Shown: one piece after another, positions 60,001-63,010 of the stretch
How positions within the stretch are numbered: position 1 is the first letter of the stretch
Layout of the letters: every line of letters begins with the position of its first letter
Assembly: GCA_032718565.1 (NCBI GenBank)
Contig: JAVGVS010000001.1
Location: forward strand, 6,856,495-6,920,494
From: Distichodus sexfasciatus
Lineage: Eukaryota; Chordata; Actinopteri; Characiformes; Distichodontidae
Direction of reading: 5' to 3'
DNA length: 64,000 nucleotides
Notes under the pieces: generated by a model
What the model saw: only the letters and a program-made list of their open reading frames with translations
The model's database searches: none
What the model was told of the DNA's origin: nothing
Program-made: the position numbers and the translations under genes

Positions 60001-62748
60001 ATCATTTGACATGTTGCCCGATGTTTTTTTTCCATACAACGATTCTCCCACGCAACTGCACTGTACGTTCACGCCCGGCACAGTTCACGTGTTCAAGTAG
60101 GAACGTCGCGGTGTAGTGGGTATAGACTGTAGAGTTCAGAACAAAGTGCAGGATTCTGAAAATTAGTTTCAGCTGACTGCACTAACATTATCTTTGGGGG
60201 GGAAAGGTGTGTATTAGCGTAATGGCAGCCTTTTTTATCCCTTCACAGTCCATATAATAACTAAAGAGTAGAGAAGTTCCTTGTTTACTCCTTTACAACT
60301 CTTTTTCTCAGAGGCATGTTGAGAGAAGTAGGTCAGAGAACTCCTGAGCTGCACTTCTCTTTCGGCCTCCTTTAAGTGCCATCATAAAAGACAGGGGTAC
60401 TGGGTAAAGGGTTAAGAGAGAGAGATGGTAGGGGTGTTGAAATGAATCACATAATCAATGCATCGCATTGCAGACATGGATGATTCAGCATTAATGCAGT
60501 GTCAGACCGTTATCAGTTATATCATAATGACATTGCTTGATGATTTTCTGGTTGCAGCATTAAAACTCTTGTTAAAAATAACATCCTGGTAGTAACTGTG
60601 GCTGCCCAATCTGTGGTCTGTGCCCAATCTGTACAGTGTGAAGTAATGTAGAAGAAATCGATGGGATGTGTTGTGGTGCGTCAAGATATGGCATCAATCA
60701 AATCATTGACATGATAATTGTAATTGAATTAAATCATGAGACCAGTGAAGGTTCACACCTCTAAGAGATGGACTGTAATAAAATAATACAGCATGCAGTG
60801 TTCAATACAGACTTACACAACCTCAAGCCACACTAAGTATAAAACTCATCTGCCAAGGCTTTTATTGAGCTTCTCTTCCAGAGGTGACAAAGTCTATTCC
60901 AAAGCACAATCCAGCCTTAATTAGTAATTCATGAATCACTGATTCTGTCAAAAAAAAAGTTTAAAAAAAAAAACTCCAATATACACTAATACAGTGAAGG
61001 TGCTGATCCAGTTTTTACAGAGTACGTAAAGTGACGTAATAGAAATGTCTGAATAAGCAGGTAAGTGTAGACATAAAACAACTACAAACTGAAATGTAAT
61101 TTCAAGTCTGTGTTTTTCAGAGATAGGTCAGTTGATTAAGGGTGTAAAAATATAAAAGATAACTAGGACAATCAGATAACTGGCGCTATAAAAATAAAGT
61201 GGCACAATATATGAGCAAATACAGCAAGGATGTATTTTGGTAACAGTGATGCTATTAAGGACACATTTTACCCTCATAATCTGAATGAAGTTCATCTGTT
61301 TTTTTATCAGAGGTACTCATGAGCAAGGTACCGTCCACAAGTACTGGTCCCTGGACGCTGCCCAAGTTAGCTGCCCACTGTTCCTTCACGGATGAGTCAA
61401 ATGCAGACATCACATTTCATTGTGGTGCACTGTGTGCTGTGCTGTGGTGTGTTCACAATGACAAATAATCAATCGCTTTCACTTCTTGCTATTATTCTTA
61501 TGTATTTTATCTTCAGATTTATTGTTTTACATTACATTTTACATTACAGTACTTACATTACGTAGCGAACTTTTGAGGTGCATTGTATTGATGAGAAATA
61601 TTTTAGAAGTAAATGTATGGTCATTCCTTGCAGTAAGGTATGACACATGAGGTAGGATTGTAGTAAACCTCTGGAGTACATAACACCAACTTCCTAATTA
61701 TCTCTCATCTGGCTCACTGAACACACAACGCACGCTACCATTGTGCCTGTTGAGTTCTGTTCTGTGCTGTGAGTGTGTGTGACTGGCAGGGTGTCACGAA
61801 AGGACTGTGTGTGGAATGATTGAGTACTGGAGAGGTCAGGCTGTAAACAGTGGGTGGAAATGGCTCCTTAGCTGTCACTCTGTCCACAGCTACACAGGAA
61901 AACAGGCTGCAGAAGTCATAATCAGAAATGGTTTAATCTAGAGCCCCAACGATAAATCGCTGTGTTGATATTATCCACCACTAAAGCTTATTGTGAGTGA
62001 ATTGGTATCTGCACTAAAAAAGAAATAGAAAGATGCATGATGAATCCTTCAGCCTTATTTCAGGTGCTGTCTTTATTGTGATGCCACTATTGTTTCTTAT
62101 GTGTTTTGGGGTATTTGACTTTTTTATTAACATGTATATGTTATATTTTTACATTAACATATTTTGTTGTACTTTTTACAAGTTCATGTGAAATAGCATT
62201 ATATGCTGGTATATTATGCATCGATAACTACACATAACAAATATCTTAATGTTTTATTTTCTGGTAAAAAAAAAAAATATATATGTATATCTGAAAATAT
62301 ATAATTATCTTACTTTTATATCCTTCAAGTATCAAAATCAATATCAGACTCTACTTTGATTTATGCTTTTCTCCCGTTCCACTTTTAGTAGGATTTAGTC
62401 TTTTGTCTCAGCACAGCCAGACCTTGATTTCCAATTCTAACGTTACCGTTTTATATGTAAATGTAGAGTTTCTTTGTTACAGCCACTCCCTGGTGTTGCT
62501 AATAGGAATGTGGTGATTGTCATACAGTGTGAAGTGACTGTACTGCGGCATGATGATGTAATGTGTCTGTAACGTGGCGATGCTAAAACAGATTAATGTG
62601 GTTCTAATTGTTTCTGACACAGGCTAAAGGGAAGGAGAGACAGTGGCTGAAGAACCAGGCGCTGGGGGAACTGGATGATGCCAAGATCATTGATGGCCTG
62701 ACTGGAGAGAAAGCCATTTACAAACGCAGGGGAGAACTGGAGCCGGAG
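3544..62748 (+). CDS. vwa8: vwa8, internal part of the gene (27 exons)
   Basis: Partial gene for von Willebrand factor A domain-containing protein 8, known in mammals as a mitochondrial AAA+ ATPase of the dynein-related/MoxR type. The 27 exons listed separately join into 1136 residues with no stop, and splice phases agree at all 26 junctions. Recognisable family blocks, in order: HPSFRVIALAEPP (end of AAA module 1), Walker A GNQGVGKN (213-220), Walker B ILVIDEAD, HPDFRMLVLANRP (sensor-1-like), STREVVNIVKHL (sensor-2-like), a less conserved middle region, GLGGKGGPYRLDAGH and MSEYDAATYERFSGAVR. The human protein is about 1900 residues, so the mitochondrial targeting end, most of AAA module 1 and the C-terminal VWA domain are outside the window. 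All introns are GT-AG except the one after exon 22 (GC-AG). No promoter or poly(A) end is in the window. The identification rests on remembered family sequence, not on a search. Confidence 0.96.
3713..4749. other. Intron 1
   Basis: 1037 bp. Around 4086-4170 it has a phrase beginning ggggtgggcgat, often seen in old fish DNA elements, followed by telomere-like TTAGGG variants (4133-4170). No coding signal between the exons. Confidence 0.6.
4750..4827 (+). CDS. vwa8: vwa8 exon 2
   Basis: 78 bp, exactly 26 codons (residues 57-82), starting TPNVPKEAVEQLL. It matches the helical segment after the first sensor-1 block. Acceptor ctgcag, donor gtaaga. It is in phase 0 at both ends, so skipping it would keep the frame. 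Confidence 0.95.
5329..5590 (+). repeat. SINE-A copy, tRNA-derived
   Basis: Head ggacagttgatagtgtaacg resembles a tRNA A-box region and ggtttgaatcc a B-box. The conserved body has tgagttactcatgag and ctgctccttcacggatgg, and the tail ends caatgacaaa...cactcacttt. The same body recurs in about fifteen copies in this window. Confidence 0.85.
5821..5840 (+). repeat. (GT)10 microsatellite beside a splice acceptor
   Basis: Ten GT units followed at once by ttttctccctag, the acceptor of exon 3. The order GT tract, pyrimidine tract, AG resembles the (TG)mTn arrangement known before human CFTR exon 9. Confidence 0.9.
5852..5967 (+). CDS. vwa8: vwa8 exon 3
   Basis: 116 bp, residues 83-120 plus two bases of Arg121. 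Contains SLSTRQLLRICRRLSQYP, which parallels STREVVNIVKHL in module 2 and is likely the sensor-2/lid part of AAA module 1. Acceptor cctag, donor gtaacg. The length is not a multiple of three, so skipping would shift the frame. Confidence 0.96.
5968..6755. other. Intron 3
   Basis: 788 bp. Most of it is a decayed Tc1-like element (6004-6652). The rest is the donor and acceptor flanks. Confidence 0.75.
6004..6652 (+). mobile_element. Decayed Tc1-like transposon
   Basis: 649 bp flanked by TA on both sides. The imperfect terminal repeats start cagtcatgggaaaa on the left and, read inward on the other strand, cagacacgtgaaac on the right. The interior encodes a broken transposase trace with VMVWGCITVAWPGQL, a Tc1 DDE-domain phrase. 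It is deleted, frameshifted and not functional. Confidence 0.75.
6756..6859 (+). CDS. vwa8: vwa8 exon 4
   Basis: 104 bp. Completes Arg121 and encodes residues 122-155 (FLPSLARSSLQKNL, then an acidic stretch) plus one base of Cys156. It is the end of AAA module 1 and the start of the linker to module 2. Acceptor gtgtag, donor gtaagt. A long CA tract begins 12 bases after the donor. Confidence 0.95.
6872..6897 (+). repeat. (AC)13 microsatellite just after exon 4 donor
   Basis: Uninterrupted 26-base AC/CA tract that starts 12 bases past the exon boundary. CA-rich RNA close to a donor is a known hnRNP L binding context. It is also complementary to the GT tract before exon 3. Confidence 0.9.
7237..7343 (+). 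CDS. vwa8: vwa8 exon 5
   Basis: 107 bp. Completes Cys156 and encodes to residue 191, including LTIGKVSAPVYSPDEKMKVP and VLFYENAQ, the lead-in strand of AAA module 2. Acceptor accag, donor gtgagt. Confidence 0.96.
7738..7982 (-). repeat. SINE-A copy, minus strand
   Basis: Reads from tail (agtgagtgattatttgtcat) to head (gttacgccaccagctgcccc). The B-box is partly lost (ggattcgaaactgcgacc). Confidence 0.85.
9063..9149 (+). repeat. SINE-A head remnant
   Basis: Degenerate head (tagtcatagtgtaatggt) and gaggaatgtactgcccacc, cut off by the following SINE-C. Confidence 0.45.
9155..9443 (-). repeat. SINE-C copy, tRNA-related, minus strand
   Basis: Almost full length. On the minus strand it starts gggcgggacggtggcgcagt with an A-box-like head and gggttcgatcccgag as B-box, then the phrases gtttgcatgctctccccgtg and cctccgggtgctccag that are common in fish SINE bodies. 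Another long copy is at 23975-24240. Confidence 0.8.
9769..9840 (+). CDS. vwa8: vwa8 exon 6
   Basis: 72 bp, 24 codons (residues 192-215), ending HLLLVGNQ, the first half of the module-2 Walker A loop. Acceptor ctgtag, donor gtaaat. In phase at both ends, so skipping would keep the frame but remove part of the ATP site. Confidence 0.96.
9929..10378. mobile_element. Non-autonomous element with AAGGTCCCATATTA ends
   Basis: 450 bp with a terminal inverted repeat: AAGGTCCCATATTA on the left, TAATATGGGACCTT on the right. No coding capacity. The superfamily is not clear and I see no convincing target duplication. A shorter related phrase (aaaggaccttattttgcg) is near 41305. Confidence 0.6.
11203..11720 (+). 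repeat. Unclassified repeat with internal direct copies
   Basis: The phrase gctacggttcaaaacttatt at 11203 recurs with few changes at 11608, each followed by attaggcaaaa and aatagcttat. The copies are about 400 bp apart. The repeat class is not recognised. Confidence 0.5.
12029..12105 (+). CDS. vwa8: vwa8 exon 7
   Basis: 77 bp, residues 216-240 plus two bases of Arg241. Starts GVGKNKIVDRFLQLMNRP, completing Walker A (GNQGVGKN). The usual Ser/Thr after Lys is Asn, which I recall also in human VWA8. Acceptor cgacag, donor gtaaaa. Confidence 0.96.
12106..13353. other. Intron 7
   Basis: 1248 bp of mostly unique A/T-rich sequence. I saw no repeat family or gene here. Confidence 0.5.
13354..13429 (+). 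CDS. vwa8: vwa8 exon 8
   Basis: 76 bp. Completes Arg241 and encodes DTTVQTLTLQPSVRDG and VYEDSPL (residues 242-266), between Walker A and Walker B. Acceptor ctacag, donor gtcagt. Confidence 0.96.
13430..15065. other. Intron 8
   Basis: 1636 bp. From 13794 there is a fragment of a hAT-like element (tagggatgcacgataatatc, then several gccgata motifs, to about 13930). About 14350-14720 is unique, GC-richer and has several TAAT-type motifs. No exon found. Confidence 0.5.
13794..13930. mobile_element. hAT-like element fragment, TAGGGATGCAC end
   Basis: Left-end phrase TAGGGATGCACGATAATATCGG followed by subterminal ccgata motifs. The matching end is not visible. A right end of the same kind (ggtgcatccctagta) is at 35712-35727. 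Confidence 0.5.
15066..15201 (+). CDS. vwa8: vwa8 exon 9
   Basis: 136 bp, residues 267-311 plus one base. Contains the Walker B segment GHILVIDEADKAPTNVTC (catalytic Asp279-Glu280), then LKTLVESGEMILADGRRIVS, one of the best conserved stretches of the family. Acceptor tgaag after a weak pyrimidine tract, donor gtgggg. Confidence 0.97.
15202..15814. other. Intron 9
   Basis: 613 bp. Has a (TA)n/T-rich low-complexity tract at 15380-15455 and A/T-rich unique sequence. No gene signal. Confidence 0.6.
15380..15455. repeat. (TA)n and poly-T tract
   Basis: Alternating TA runs interrupted by T runs within intron 9. Confidence 0.85.
15815..15934 (+). CDS. vwa8: vwa8 exon 10
   Basis: 120 bp, residues 312-351 plus one base. 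Encodes VIAMHPDFRMLVLANRPGFP, whose Asn336 matches the AAA+ sensor-1 position, then FLGNDFFGALG. Acceptor ctccag, donor gtgaga. The length is a multiple of three. Confidence 0.97.
15985..16236 (+). repeat. SINE-A copy filling intron 10
   Basis: About 250 of the 361 bases of the intron between exons 10 and 11. Head gggacagttggtagagtaac, body ccaggaccggtaaaggtacc, tail acgatgacaaattatcagtc. Confidence 0.85.
16296..16501 (+). CDS. vwa8: vwa8 exon 11
   Basis: 206 bp, residues 352-420. Encodes GDIFSCHAVDNPKP, LQKLVAAFGELRAMADQG and YPYSTREVVNIVKHLQ. The STR motif with Arg410 fits sensor 2 of AAA module 2. Acceptor atcag, donor gtaaaa. Confidence 0.97.
16693..16724 (+). repeat. (GA)16 microsatellite
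   Basis: Uninterrupted GA run in intron 11. Confidence 0.9.
16912..16940 (+). repeat. (ATT)n microsatellite
   Basis: Run of attatt units in intron 11. Confidence 0.9.
19036..19187 (+). CDS. vwa8: vwa8 exon 12
   Basis: 152 bp, residues 421-470 plus two bases of Glu471. Encodes KFPDEGVANVVRNVFDFDSY and HGIPIGAKPTSVHLAKE, the lid/C-terminal part of AAA module 2. Acceptor ttttag, donor gtaaga. Confidence 0.97.
19352..19593 (-). repeat. SINE-A copy, minus strand
   Basis: Tail agtgaatatttgtcatcgtg, B-box gacttgaacccgcgatc, head accattacactaccaactgc. Confidence 0.8.
20583..20651. repeat. 28-bp imperfect inverted repeat
   Basis: Arms 20583-20610 and 20624-20651 pair with three mismatches around a 13-base loop. 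It lies downstream of a decayed hAT-like fragment and may be part of it. Confidence 0.75.
20849..20957 (+). CDS. vwa8: vwa8 exon 13
   Basis: 109 bp. Completes Glu471 and encodes to residue 507, including LAGYWAINQSGSARRKLLCP and THRIDIK-like end ESHRIDIK. Acceptor ccaag, donor gtatta. The next intron is only 86 bp. Confidence 0.96.
21044..21182 (+). CDS. vwa8: vwa8 exon 14
   Basis: 139 bp, residues 508-553 plus one base. Encodes VQGYPLERHEVRAMSFTEEH and WQIPMHEVNIVCDVTTAK, start of the middle region after AAA module 2. Acceptor cccag, donor gtaggc. Flanked by two 86-bp introns. Confidence 0.96.
21269..21456 (+). CDS. vwa8: vwa8 exon 15
   Basis: 188 bp, residues 554-616. Encodes MIYVATCNPVALYAM, FPRTISGVWQPFITVAALGS and GQVVLHEEQ. 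Acceptor ttgcag, donor gtgcgt. Confidence 0.96.
21846..23336 (+). mobile_element. Tc1/mariner-type transposon, inactive, interrupted
   Basis: About 1.49 kb between TA dinucleotides (21844-21845 and 23337-23338). The ends match over about 38 bases, with gtgcacaattattaggcaag on the left and its complement on the right. The interior encodes a broken Tc1-type transposase on the + strand: an N-terminal helix-turn-helix region from 22056 (RDLTDSEKSKIVKNLSEG, EISKILGHDHRTIKRF) that ends in a stop at about 22221, and a later part (22870-23270) with LKRQDWAKKYLKTDFSKVLW and TDEMR. The second part is frameshifted and the end of the DDE domain is missing. A 527-bp LTR-like insertion splits the coding region. 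Confidence 0.85.
22313..22839 (-). mobile_element. Solo-LTR-like insertion inside the Tc1 element
   Basis: 527 bp starting TG and ending CA, flanked by TTCC on both sides (22309-22312 and 22840-22843; an extra A extends the match). The flanks join as one continuous transposase sequence if it is removed. On the minus strand there is a TATA-like tatataaac near 22448 and an AATAAA signal near 22380 in the right order for an LTR promoter and poly(A) site. No coding part of a retroelement remains, so it is noncoding and best read as a solo LTR of unknown family. Confidence 0.65.
23431..23856. mobile_element. hAT-type non-autonomous element, TAGGGCTGGG ends
   Basis: 426 bp with ends TAGGGCTGGGT and ACCCAGCCCTA and a perfect 8-bp target duplication CATTTTAG (23423-23430, 23857-23864). 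The subterminal parts are rich in atcgat/gaatcgat motifs. The open stretch inside (23384-23761) does not resemble a transposase that I know. Confidence 0.85.
23975..24240 (-). repeat. SINE-C copy, minus strand
   Basis: Shares gcaaaggcggggaccaaccc, aaacacggggagagtgtgca and the closing ggatcgatcccaggacc with the copy at 9155. The head at the right end is truncated. Confidence 0.8.
24355..24545 (-). repeat. Divergent SINE-B copy, minus strand
   Basis: Shares accttggggttaaaggtgtt, gatcctacaacctcttggc and a decayed head with the other SINE-B copies. Confidence 0.5.
26297..26521 (-). repeat. SINE-A copy, minus strand, decayed
   Basis: Tail gtgtgattattggtgattgt, body gagtacctcagtggtacctt, head mostly lost. 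Confidence 0.7.
26573..26721 (-). repeat. SINE-B copy ending 28 bases before an exon
   Basis: Body cttagggttaagggtcttgc, B-box cagattcgaactcacaac, head ctaccattgggccaccaaca. It stops at 26721, and exon 16 starts at 26749. Confidence 0.8.
26749..26871 (+). CDS. vwa8: vwa8 exon 16
   Basis: 123 bp, exactly 41 codons (residues 617-657): SNTVLHLDLVTGAVRRLVLS, then a Lys/Glu-rich stretch and NWWNTKDSQ. This part is variable compared with the human protein as I recall it. Acceptor ctgcag, donor gtgagg. Skipping would keep the frame. Confidence 0.93.
26872..27670. other. Intron 16
   Basis: 799 bp, A/T-rich, no repeat family or coding signal recognised. The open stretch 27409-27627 has no family resemblance. 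Confidence 0.5.
27671..27735 (+). CDS. vwa8: vwa8 exon 17
   Basis: 65 bp, residues 658-678 plus two bases of Gly679: AGYKMCREFAHKNWLLFYKA. Acceptor ctgcag, donor gtaagt. The next intron is 102 bp. Confidence 0.95.
27838..27963 (+). CDS. vwa8: vwa8 exon 18
   Basis: 126 bp. Completes Gly679 and encodes NQLDVLDVLEGQVHTISLP, then NLAAVFLVAEDRWLLVESKT. Acceptor gacag, donor gtgtgt. Residues 680-720 plus two bases of Arg721. Confidence 0.96.
28098..28328 (+). repeat. SINE-A copy
   Basis: Clear head ggggcagttcgtggcgtaac, B-box caggttcgtatcc, body gaggtactcatgagcaaggt, and tail caatgacaaataatcactca. Confidence 0.9.
28363..28490 (+). repeat. Truncated SINE-A copy
   Basis: Head and body (gggagtttgtagcataacgg, gaggtactcatgagcaaggt) without the tail. 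It is cut off by the next repeat. Confidence 0.8.
28495..28735. repeat. Repeat with gaagacgtttcac motif
   Basis: Contains ttgaagacgtttcacttctc and aagaagtccagctgcttttg, phrases I recognise as widely spread in fish genomes. The class is uncertain. Confidence 0.5.
28966..29075 (+). CDS. vwa8: vwa8 exon 19
   Basis: 110 bp. Completes Arg721 and encodes KFLLTKPTHMGTEDSGVCQL, then a variable segment to GFGTSS (residue 757). Acceptor tacag, donor gtagag. A hAT-like element starts about 20 bases after the donor. Confidence 0.93.
29097..29340. mobile_element. hAT-like fragment, TAGAGGTGTGAA end
   Basis: Left end tagaggtgtgaatcgtcact followed by repeated cgattcgattcgatt motifs. The right end is not found. 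It shares ttcaacataaacacagac with sequence near 35206, inside the 34537-35893 element, so they are likely the same family. Confidence 0.6.
30034..30378. mobile_element. hAT-like short element, CAGTGTTGGG ends
   Basis: 345 bp starting cagtgttgggaaggttactt and ending taattaacactg, with flanking 8-mers tgcatcgg and tgcatttg (6 of 8 match). No coding capacity. Inserted close to a TAGTGGTGCACC left end at 29876. Confidence 0.6.
31823..31977 (+). CDS. vwa8: vwa8 exon 20
   Basis: 155 bp, residues 758-809. Encodes GMEPTGLQEVSSEQLPNQNL, KIASPNRLVCDTTSYANVVV and GFPDLL. The GFPDL block is well conserved. Acceptor gatcag, donor gtgagt. Confidence 0.95.
31978..32776. other. Intron 20
   Basis: 799 bp. 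SINE-A copy at 32438-32670. The rest is A/T-rich with nothing recognised. Confidence 0.6.
32438..32670 (+). repeat. SINE-A copy, head truncated
   Basis: Starts at ggtagggtgttcgccccgtg, has B-box aggttcgaatcc and a complete tail (cagtgacaaataatcactca). Confidence 0.9.
32777..32969 (+). CDS. vwa8: vwa8 exon 21
   Basis: 193 bp, residues 810-873 plus one base. Encodes SPNEVYSFKRASPL, a basic/Gly-rich stretch (FFGSSRRTGPPKRFN), then NQVVRALPPSQVPIDDIYPK. Acceptor ttttag, donor gtgaac. The next intron is 89 bp. Confidence 0.95.
33059..33140 (+). CDS. vwa8: vwa8 exon 22, GC donor
   Basis: 82 bp, residues 874-900 plus two bases of Arg901. Encodes DVTPPVTAAYLEVTDLNSKK and YIPVP. Acceptor cacag. The donor is CCAAG followed by gcaagt, i.e. 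GC instead of GT. The next GT (33145) would leave the wrong frame for exon 23, so the GC site fits best. Confidence 0.94.
33141..34003. other. Intron 22 (GC-AG)
   Basis: 863 bp beginning gcaagt and ending gtgcag. Very A/T-rich (33160-33800). No repeat family recognised. Confidence 0.85.
34004..34208 (+). CDS. vwa8: vwa8 exon 23
   Basis: 205 bp. Completes Arg901 and encodes SPYTAWVAKVSDTD, GIVTVDMGGYVRLWETGLD and LQRSLLEWRNMIGSEDGRPV to residue 969. The VDMGG..RLWETG block is a strong family mark. Acceptor gtgcag, donor gtagaa. Followed by the longest intron in the window. Confidence 0.97.
34311..34398 (-). repeat. SINE-B fragment, minus strand
   Basis: cctctttggggctaagcgtc and gctcaggggcacagtgg match the SINE-B body. 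Confidence 0.5.
34399..34493 (+). repeat. SINE-A fragment
   Basis: ggttagggagttttccacat, ggaccggtaaaggtaccact and ccccaagcactgctcccc. The tail is missing. Confidence 0.7.
34537..35893. mobile_element. hAT-like element, long copy with GC-rich interior
   Basis: Left end taggggtgttgaaattaatc and right end ccagtgaaggttcacacctcta match the short element at 60429-60763. About 1 kb more interior is present here. It includes a CpG-rich block (34820-35060) and, at 35600-35727, the right end of another hAT-like family (tcggtgcatccctagta). No clear target duplication. No intact transposase frame. Confidence 0.6.
34820..35060. promoter_or_regulatory. CpG-rich, promoter-like block inside the hAT-like element
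   Basis: Unusually CpG-dense for its surroundings (gcgcgcgaact, ctcgcgcgcgaa, gggcgcgcgg), followed by gggggcgggg (GC-box-like) and attggcc (inverted CCAAT-like). It may be the remnant promoter of a transposon. Inference only. Confidence 0.3.
36508..36534 (+). repeat. (TTTC)n microsatellite
   Basis: About six ttctttct-type units in intron 23. Confidence 0.85.
37743..37981 (+). repeat. SINE-A copy, near full length
   Basis: Head ggggcagatgttggcgtaac, B-box ccggttcgaatccc (a good match to the pol III B-box), body and tail (actatgacaaataatcactc) present. The middle lacks the cacggatgggtcaaa part. Confidence 0.9.
39770..39792 (+). repeat. (CA)n microsatellite
   Basis: cacacaca run in intron 23. 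Confidence 0.9.
40505..40956. mobile_element. hAT-like element, TAGGGGTGTGCA ends
   Basis: About 450 bp. Left end taggggtgtgcaaaaaaatt, right end ttgtgcaaccata, with subterminal cgattcaaaattgattc and tcgattttcaatcgaatcg motifs. No convincing target duplication and no coding capacity. Confidence 0.55.
41273..41299 (+). repeat. (CT)n microsatellite
   Basis: Uninterrupted CT run in intron 23. Confidence 0.9.
42236..43231. mobile_element. hAT-like element with GTCGACC-type ends
   Basis: About 1 kb. Left gggtggaccgattatcaggg, right ccctgaaaaaactatatctgtcgacctct. It is the opposite orientation of the family at 1286-2125 (shared ttcagggccgata and the ctctgccgtctcttttctctgtg interior). The transposase is absent. 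Confidence 0.65.
43440..43664 (-). repeat. SINE-A copy, minus strand
   Basis: Tail agtgagtgattatttgtcat and body gcagcgcccagggagcagag. The head is shortened (ctatctgctacgctc). Confidence 0.85.
44891..45570. mobile_element. hAT-like element with GTGTTGG ends
   Basis: 680 bp starting gtgttggacacgttactttaa and ending cccatcagtg, with flanking 8-mers ataaaaaa and ataaaaac (7 of 8). Rich in agtaactagttac motifs. Same kind of ends as 30034-30378. No transposase frame. Confidence 0.65.
47976..48032 (+). repeat. (GATA)n/(GACA)n microsatellite
   Basis: Run of gacagaca then gatagata units in intron 23, in a purine-rich neighbourhood. Confidence 0.9.
49103..49648. mobile_element. Short inverted-repeat element, AGGGCCTGTGTCC ends
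   Basis: About 546 bp with AGGGCCTGTGTCC on the left and ggccgacacaggccct on the right. The ends continue to pair beyond that (tttttggc / ggccaaatg). No coding capacity. The superfamily is not assigned. Confidence 0.6.
49690..49806 (+). repeat. SINE-A fragment
   Basis: ggtttaagtcccgaacttgg, aaaggtaccactgaggt and the tail catgttcacagtgacac. The body is deleted in the middle. Confidence 0.65.
50011..50213 (+). repeat. SINE-B copy, full length
   Basis: Head gggtgttggtggcctagtgg, B-box gggttcgagtccg, body ctgagcaagacccttaaccc, tail ctctggataagagcgtctgc, a phrase widely shared by fish SINE and LINE 3' ends. Confidence 0.85.
51900..52281. mobile_element. hAT-like element, short copy
   Basis: Left agggtcaaccgattatcgtc, right cctgaaaaaacaatattggtcgacctt. 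Same family as 1286-2125 and 42236-43231 and shares their interior phrase cacaccacactcacacacaag. About 380 bp. Confidence 0.65.
52339..52672. mobile_element. Tc1-like short element (MITE)
   Basis: 334 bp between TA dinucleotides (52337-52338, 52673-52674). Ends caccaccagtcaaaag and cttttgactggtagtg are inverted repeats of a type common in fish Tc1 elements. The interior has a second inverted pair (ggaacacgt...atgcagtaaacaa and its complement). No coding capacity. Confidence 0.8.
52896..53004 (+). CDS. vwa8: vwa8 exon 24
   Basis: 109 bp, residues 970-1005 plus one base. Encodes ITIQRDSGLDVSSPKHGK and APHVGGNQWAGGT, the start of the Gly-rich linker. Acceptor ttcag, donor gtaagt. It follows the 18.7 kb intron. 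Confidence 0.96.
53005..53665. other. Intron 24
   Basis: 661 bp. SINE-C fragment (53287-53446) and a short GT tract (53473-53500). Otherwise A/T-rich. Confidence 0.65.
53287..53446 (+). repeat. SINE-C fragment
   Basis: gaaggtcctcagtttgatcc, ctttctgtgtggagttgtgt, gggttttctccgggtgctcc and ttcctcccacagtcc. It is the only plus-strand copy here. Confidence 0.75.
53666..53822 (+). CDS. vwa8: vwa8 exon 25
   Basis: 157 bp, residues 1006-1057 plus two bases of Arg1058. Encodes GGRDTAGLGGKGGPYRLDAG, HKVYQVSQAEKDAVPEEVKR and AAREMAEKAFKER: a Gly-rich turn region followed by a charged helix. Nearly identical to human VWA8 as I recall it. Acceptor ctgcag, donor gtacgc. Confidence 0.98.
54428..54510. repeat. 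Near-perfect 38-bp hairpin
   Basis: Arms 54428-54465 and 54473-54510 pair with a single mismatch (54435 against 54503) around a 7-base loop (taatgag). The inner 30 base pairs are perfect. Confidence 0.95.
54540..55107. mobile_element. Inverted-repeat element, GGCCCTGTACACAC ends
   Basis: About 568 bp. Left gaggccctgtacacacatag, right ctacgtgtgtacggggtc. The pairing extends over about 30 bases (agccaggta / tacccggct) with a few mismatches. No coding capacity. It follows the hairpin by about 30 bases. Confidence 0.65.
55144..55260. mobile_element. hAT-like left end (AGAGGTCGACCGATATTGG)
   Basis: The left end and interior phrase gttaacggggccgataaccg match the 1286 family. No right end was found before 57300, so the length is unknown. 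Confidence 0.55.
56724..56742 (+). repeat. (CA)n microsatellite
   Basis: cacacaca run in intron 25. Confidence 0.85.
56998..57022 (+). repeat. (TG)n microsatellite
   Basis: tgtgtgtg run in intron 25. Confidence 0.9.
57476..57581 (-). repeat. SINE-C fragment, minus strand
   Basis: cggggaccggagcctatact, aagaggcggggaccaacact and gggcgccaacacactgca. Only the tail half is present. Confidence 0.65.
58591..58699 (+). CDS. vwa8: vwa8 exon 26
   Basis: 109 bp. Completes Arg1058 and encodes LKEIEMSEYDAATYERFSGA and VRHQVQSLRIILDSLQ to residue 1094. Charged helical region before the VWA domain. Acceptor ttacag, donor gtaaac. Confidence 0.97.
59457..59712 (+). repeat. SINE-A copy, full length
   Basis: The cleanest copy. 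Head ggggcagctggtggcgtaac, B-box caggttcgaatcc, body gaggtactcatgagcaaggt and ctgctccttcacggatgggt, tail caatgacaaataatcactca. Confidence 0.93.
60429..60763. mobile_element. hAT-type short element with perfect 8-bp duplication
   Basis: 335 bp. Left taggggtgttgaaatgaatc, right ccagtgaaggttcacacctcta, target duplication AGAGATGG (60421-60428, 60764-60771). A short copy of the family seen at 34537-35893. No coding capacity. Confidence 0.85.
61311..61484 (+). repeat. SINE-A fragment, head missing
   Basis: Starts within the body (aggtactcatgagcaaggta) and keeps the whole tail (caatgacaaataatcaatcg). Confidence 0.85.
62623..62748 (+). CDS. vwa8: vwa8 exon 27, last in window
   Basis: 126 bp, 42 codons (residues 1095-1136). 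Encodes AKGKERQWLKNQALGELDD, AKIIDGLTGEKAIYKRRGEL and EPE, the run-up to the VWA domain. Acceptor acacag, donor gtagaa. The domain itself is coded beyond 64000. Confidence 0.97.
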
Positions 62749-62924
62749 GTAGAATACGACACACAGCTGTGATCATGTAGTTCAGAGAGCATGTGAGGTC
62801 AGCTGCATCAGTACAGTTAAAGTGTGTTAACACAAGTTTACAGTTTTCACACATTCTTTTTTTTGTAGCTTTAACACACTAGCCTCAAGTTCACGACTTC
62901 TACAGTTAACAGTATCTCTTATCC

Positions 62925-63010
62925 ATAGTTACTCCCATGTCCTAATTACAGGGCAGTCTCCCTGATGCAGCTTGGGCTTCAAGGCCTTGCTCGGGGTCCA
63001 TCGGCCCACA
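62925..63010 (-). repeat. SINE-B fragment, minus strand
   Basis: ttactcccatgtcctaatta, gcagcttgggcttcaaggcc and ttgctcggggtcc match the divergent copy at 24355. Confidence 0.4.

Larger units (their letters stand above)
58700..62622. other. Intron 26
   Basis: 3923 bp. SINE-A (59457-59712), a hAT-like element (60429-60763) and a SINE-A fragment (61311-61484). About 58880-59110 is GC-richer and includes a CCG run (58975-58990). The rest is unique A/T-rich sequence. Confidence 0.6.
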
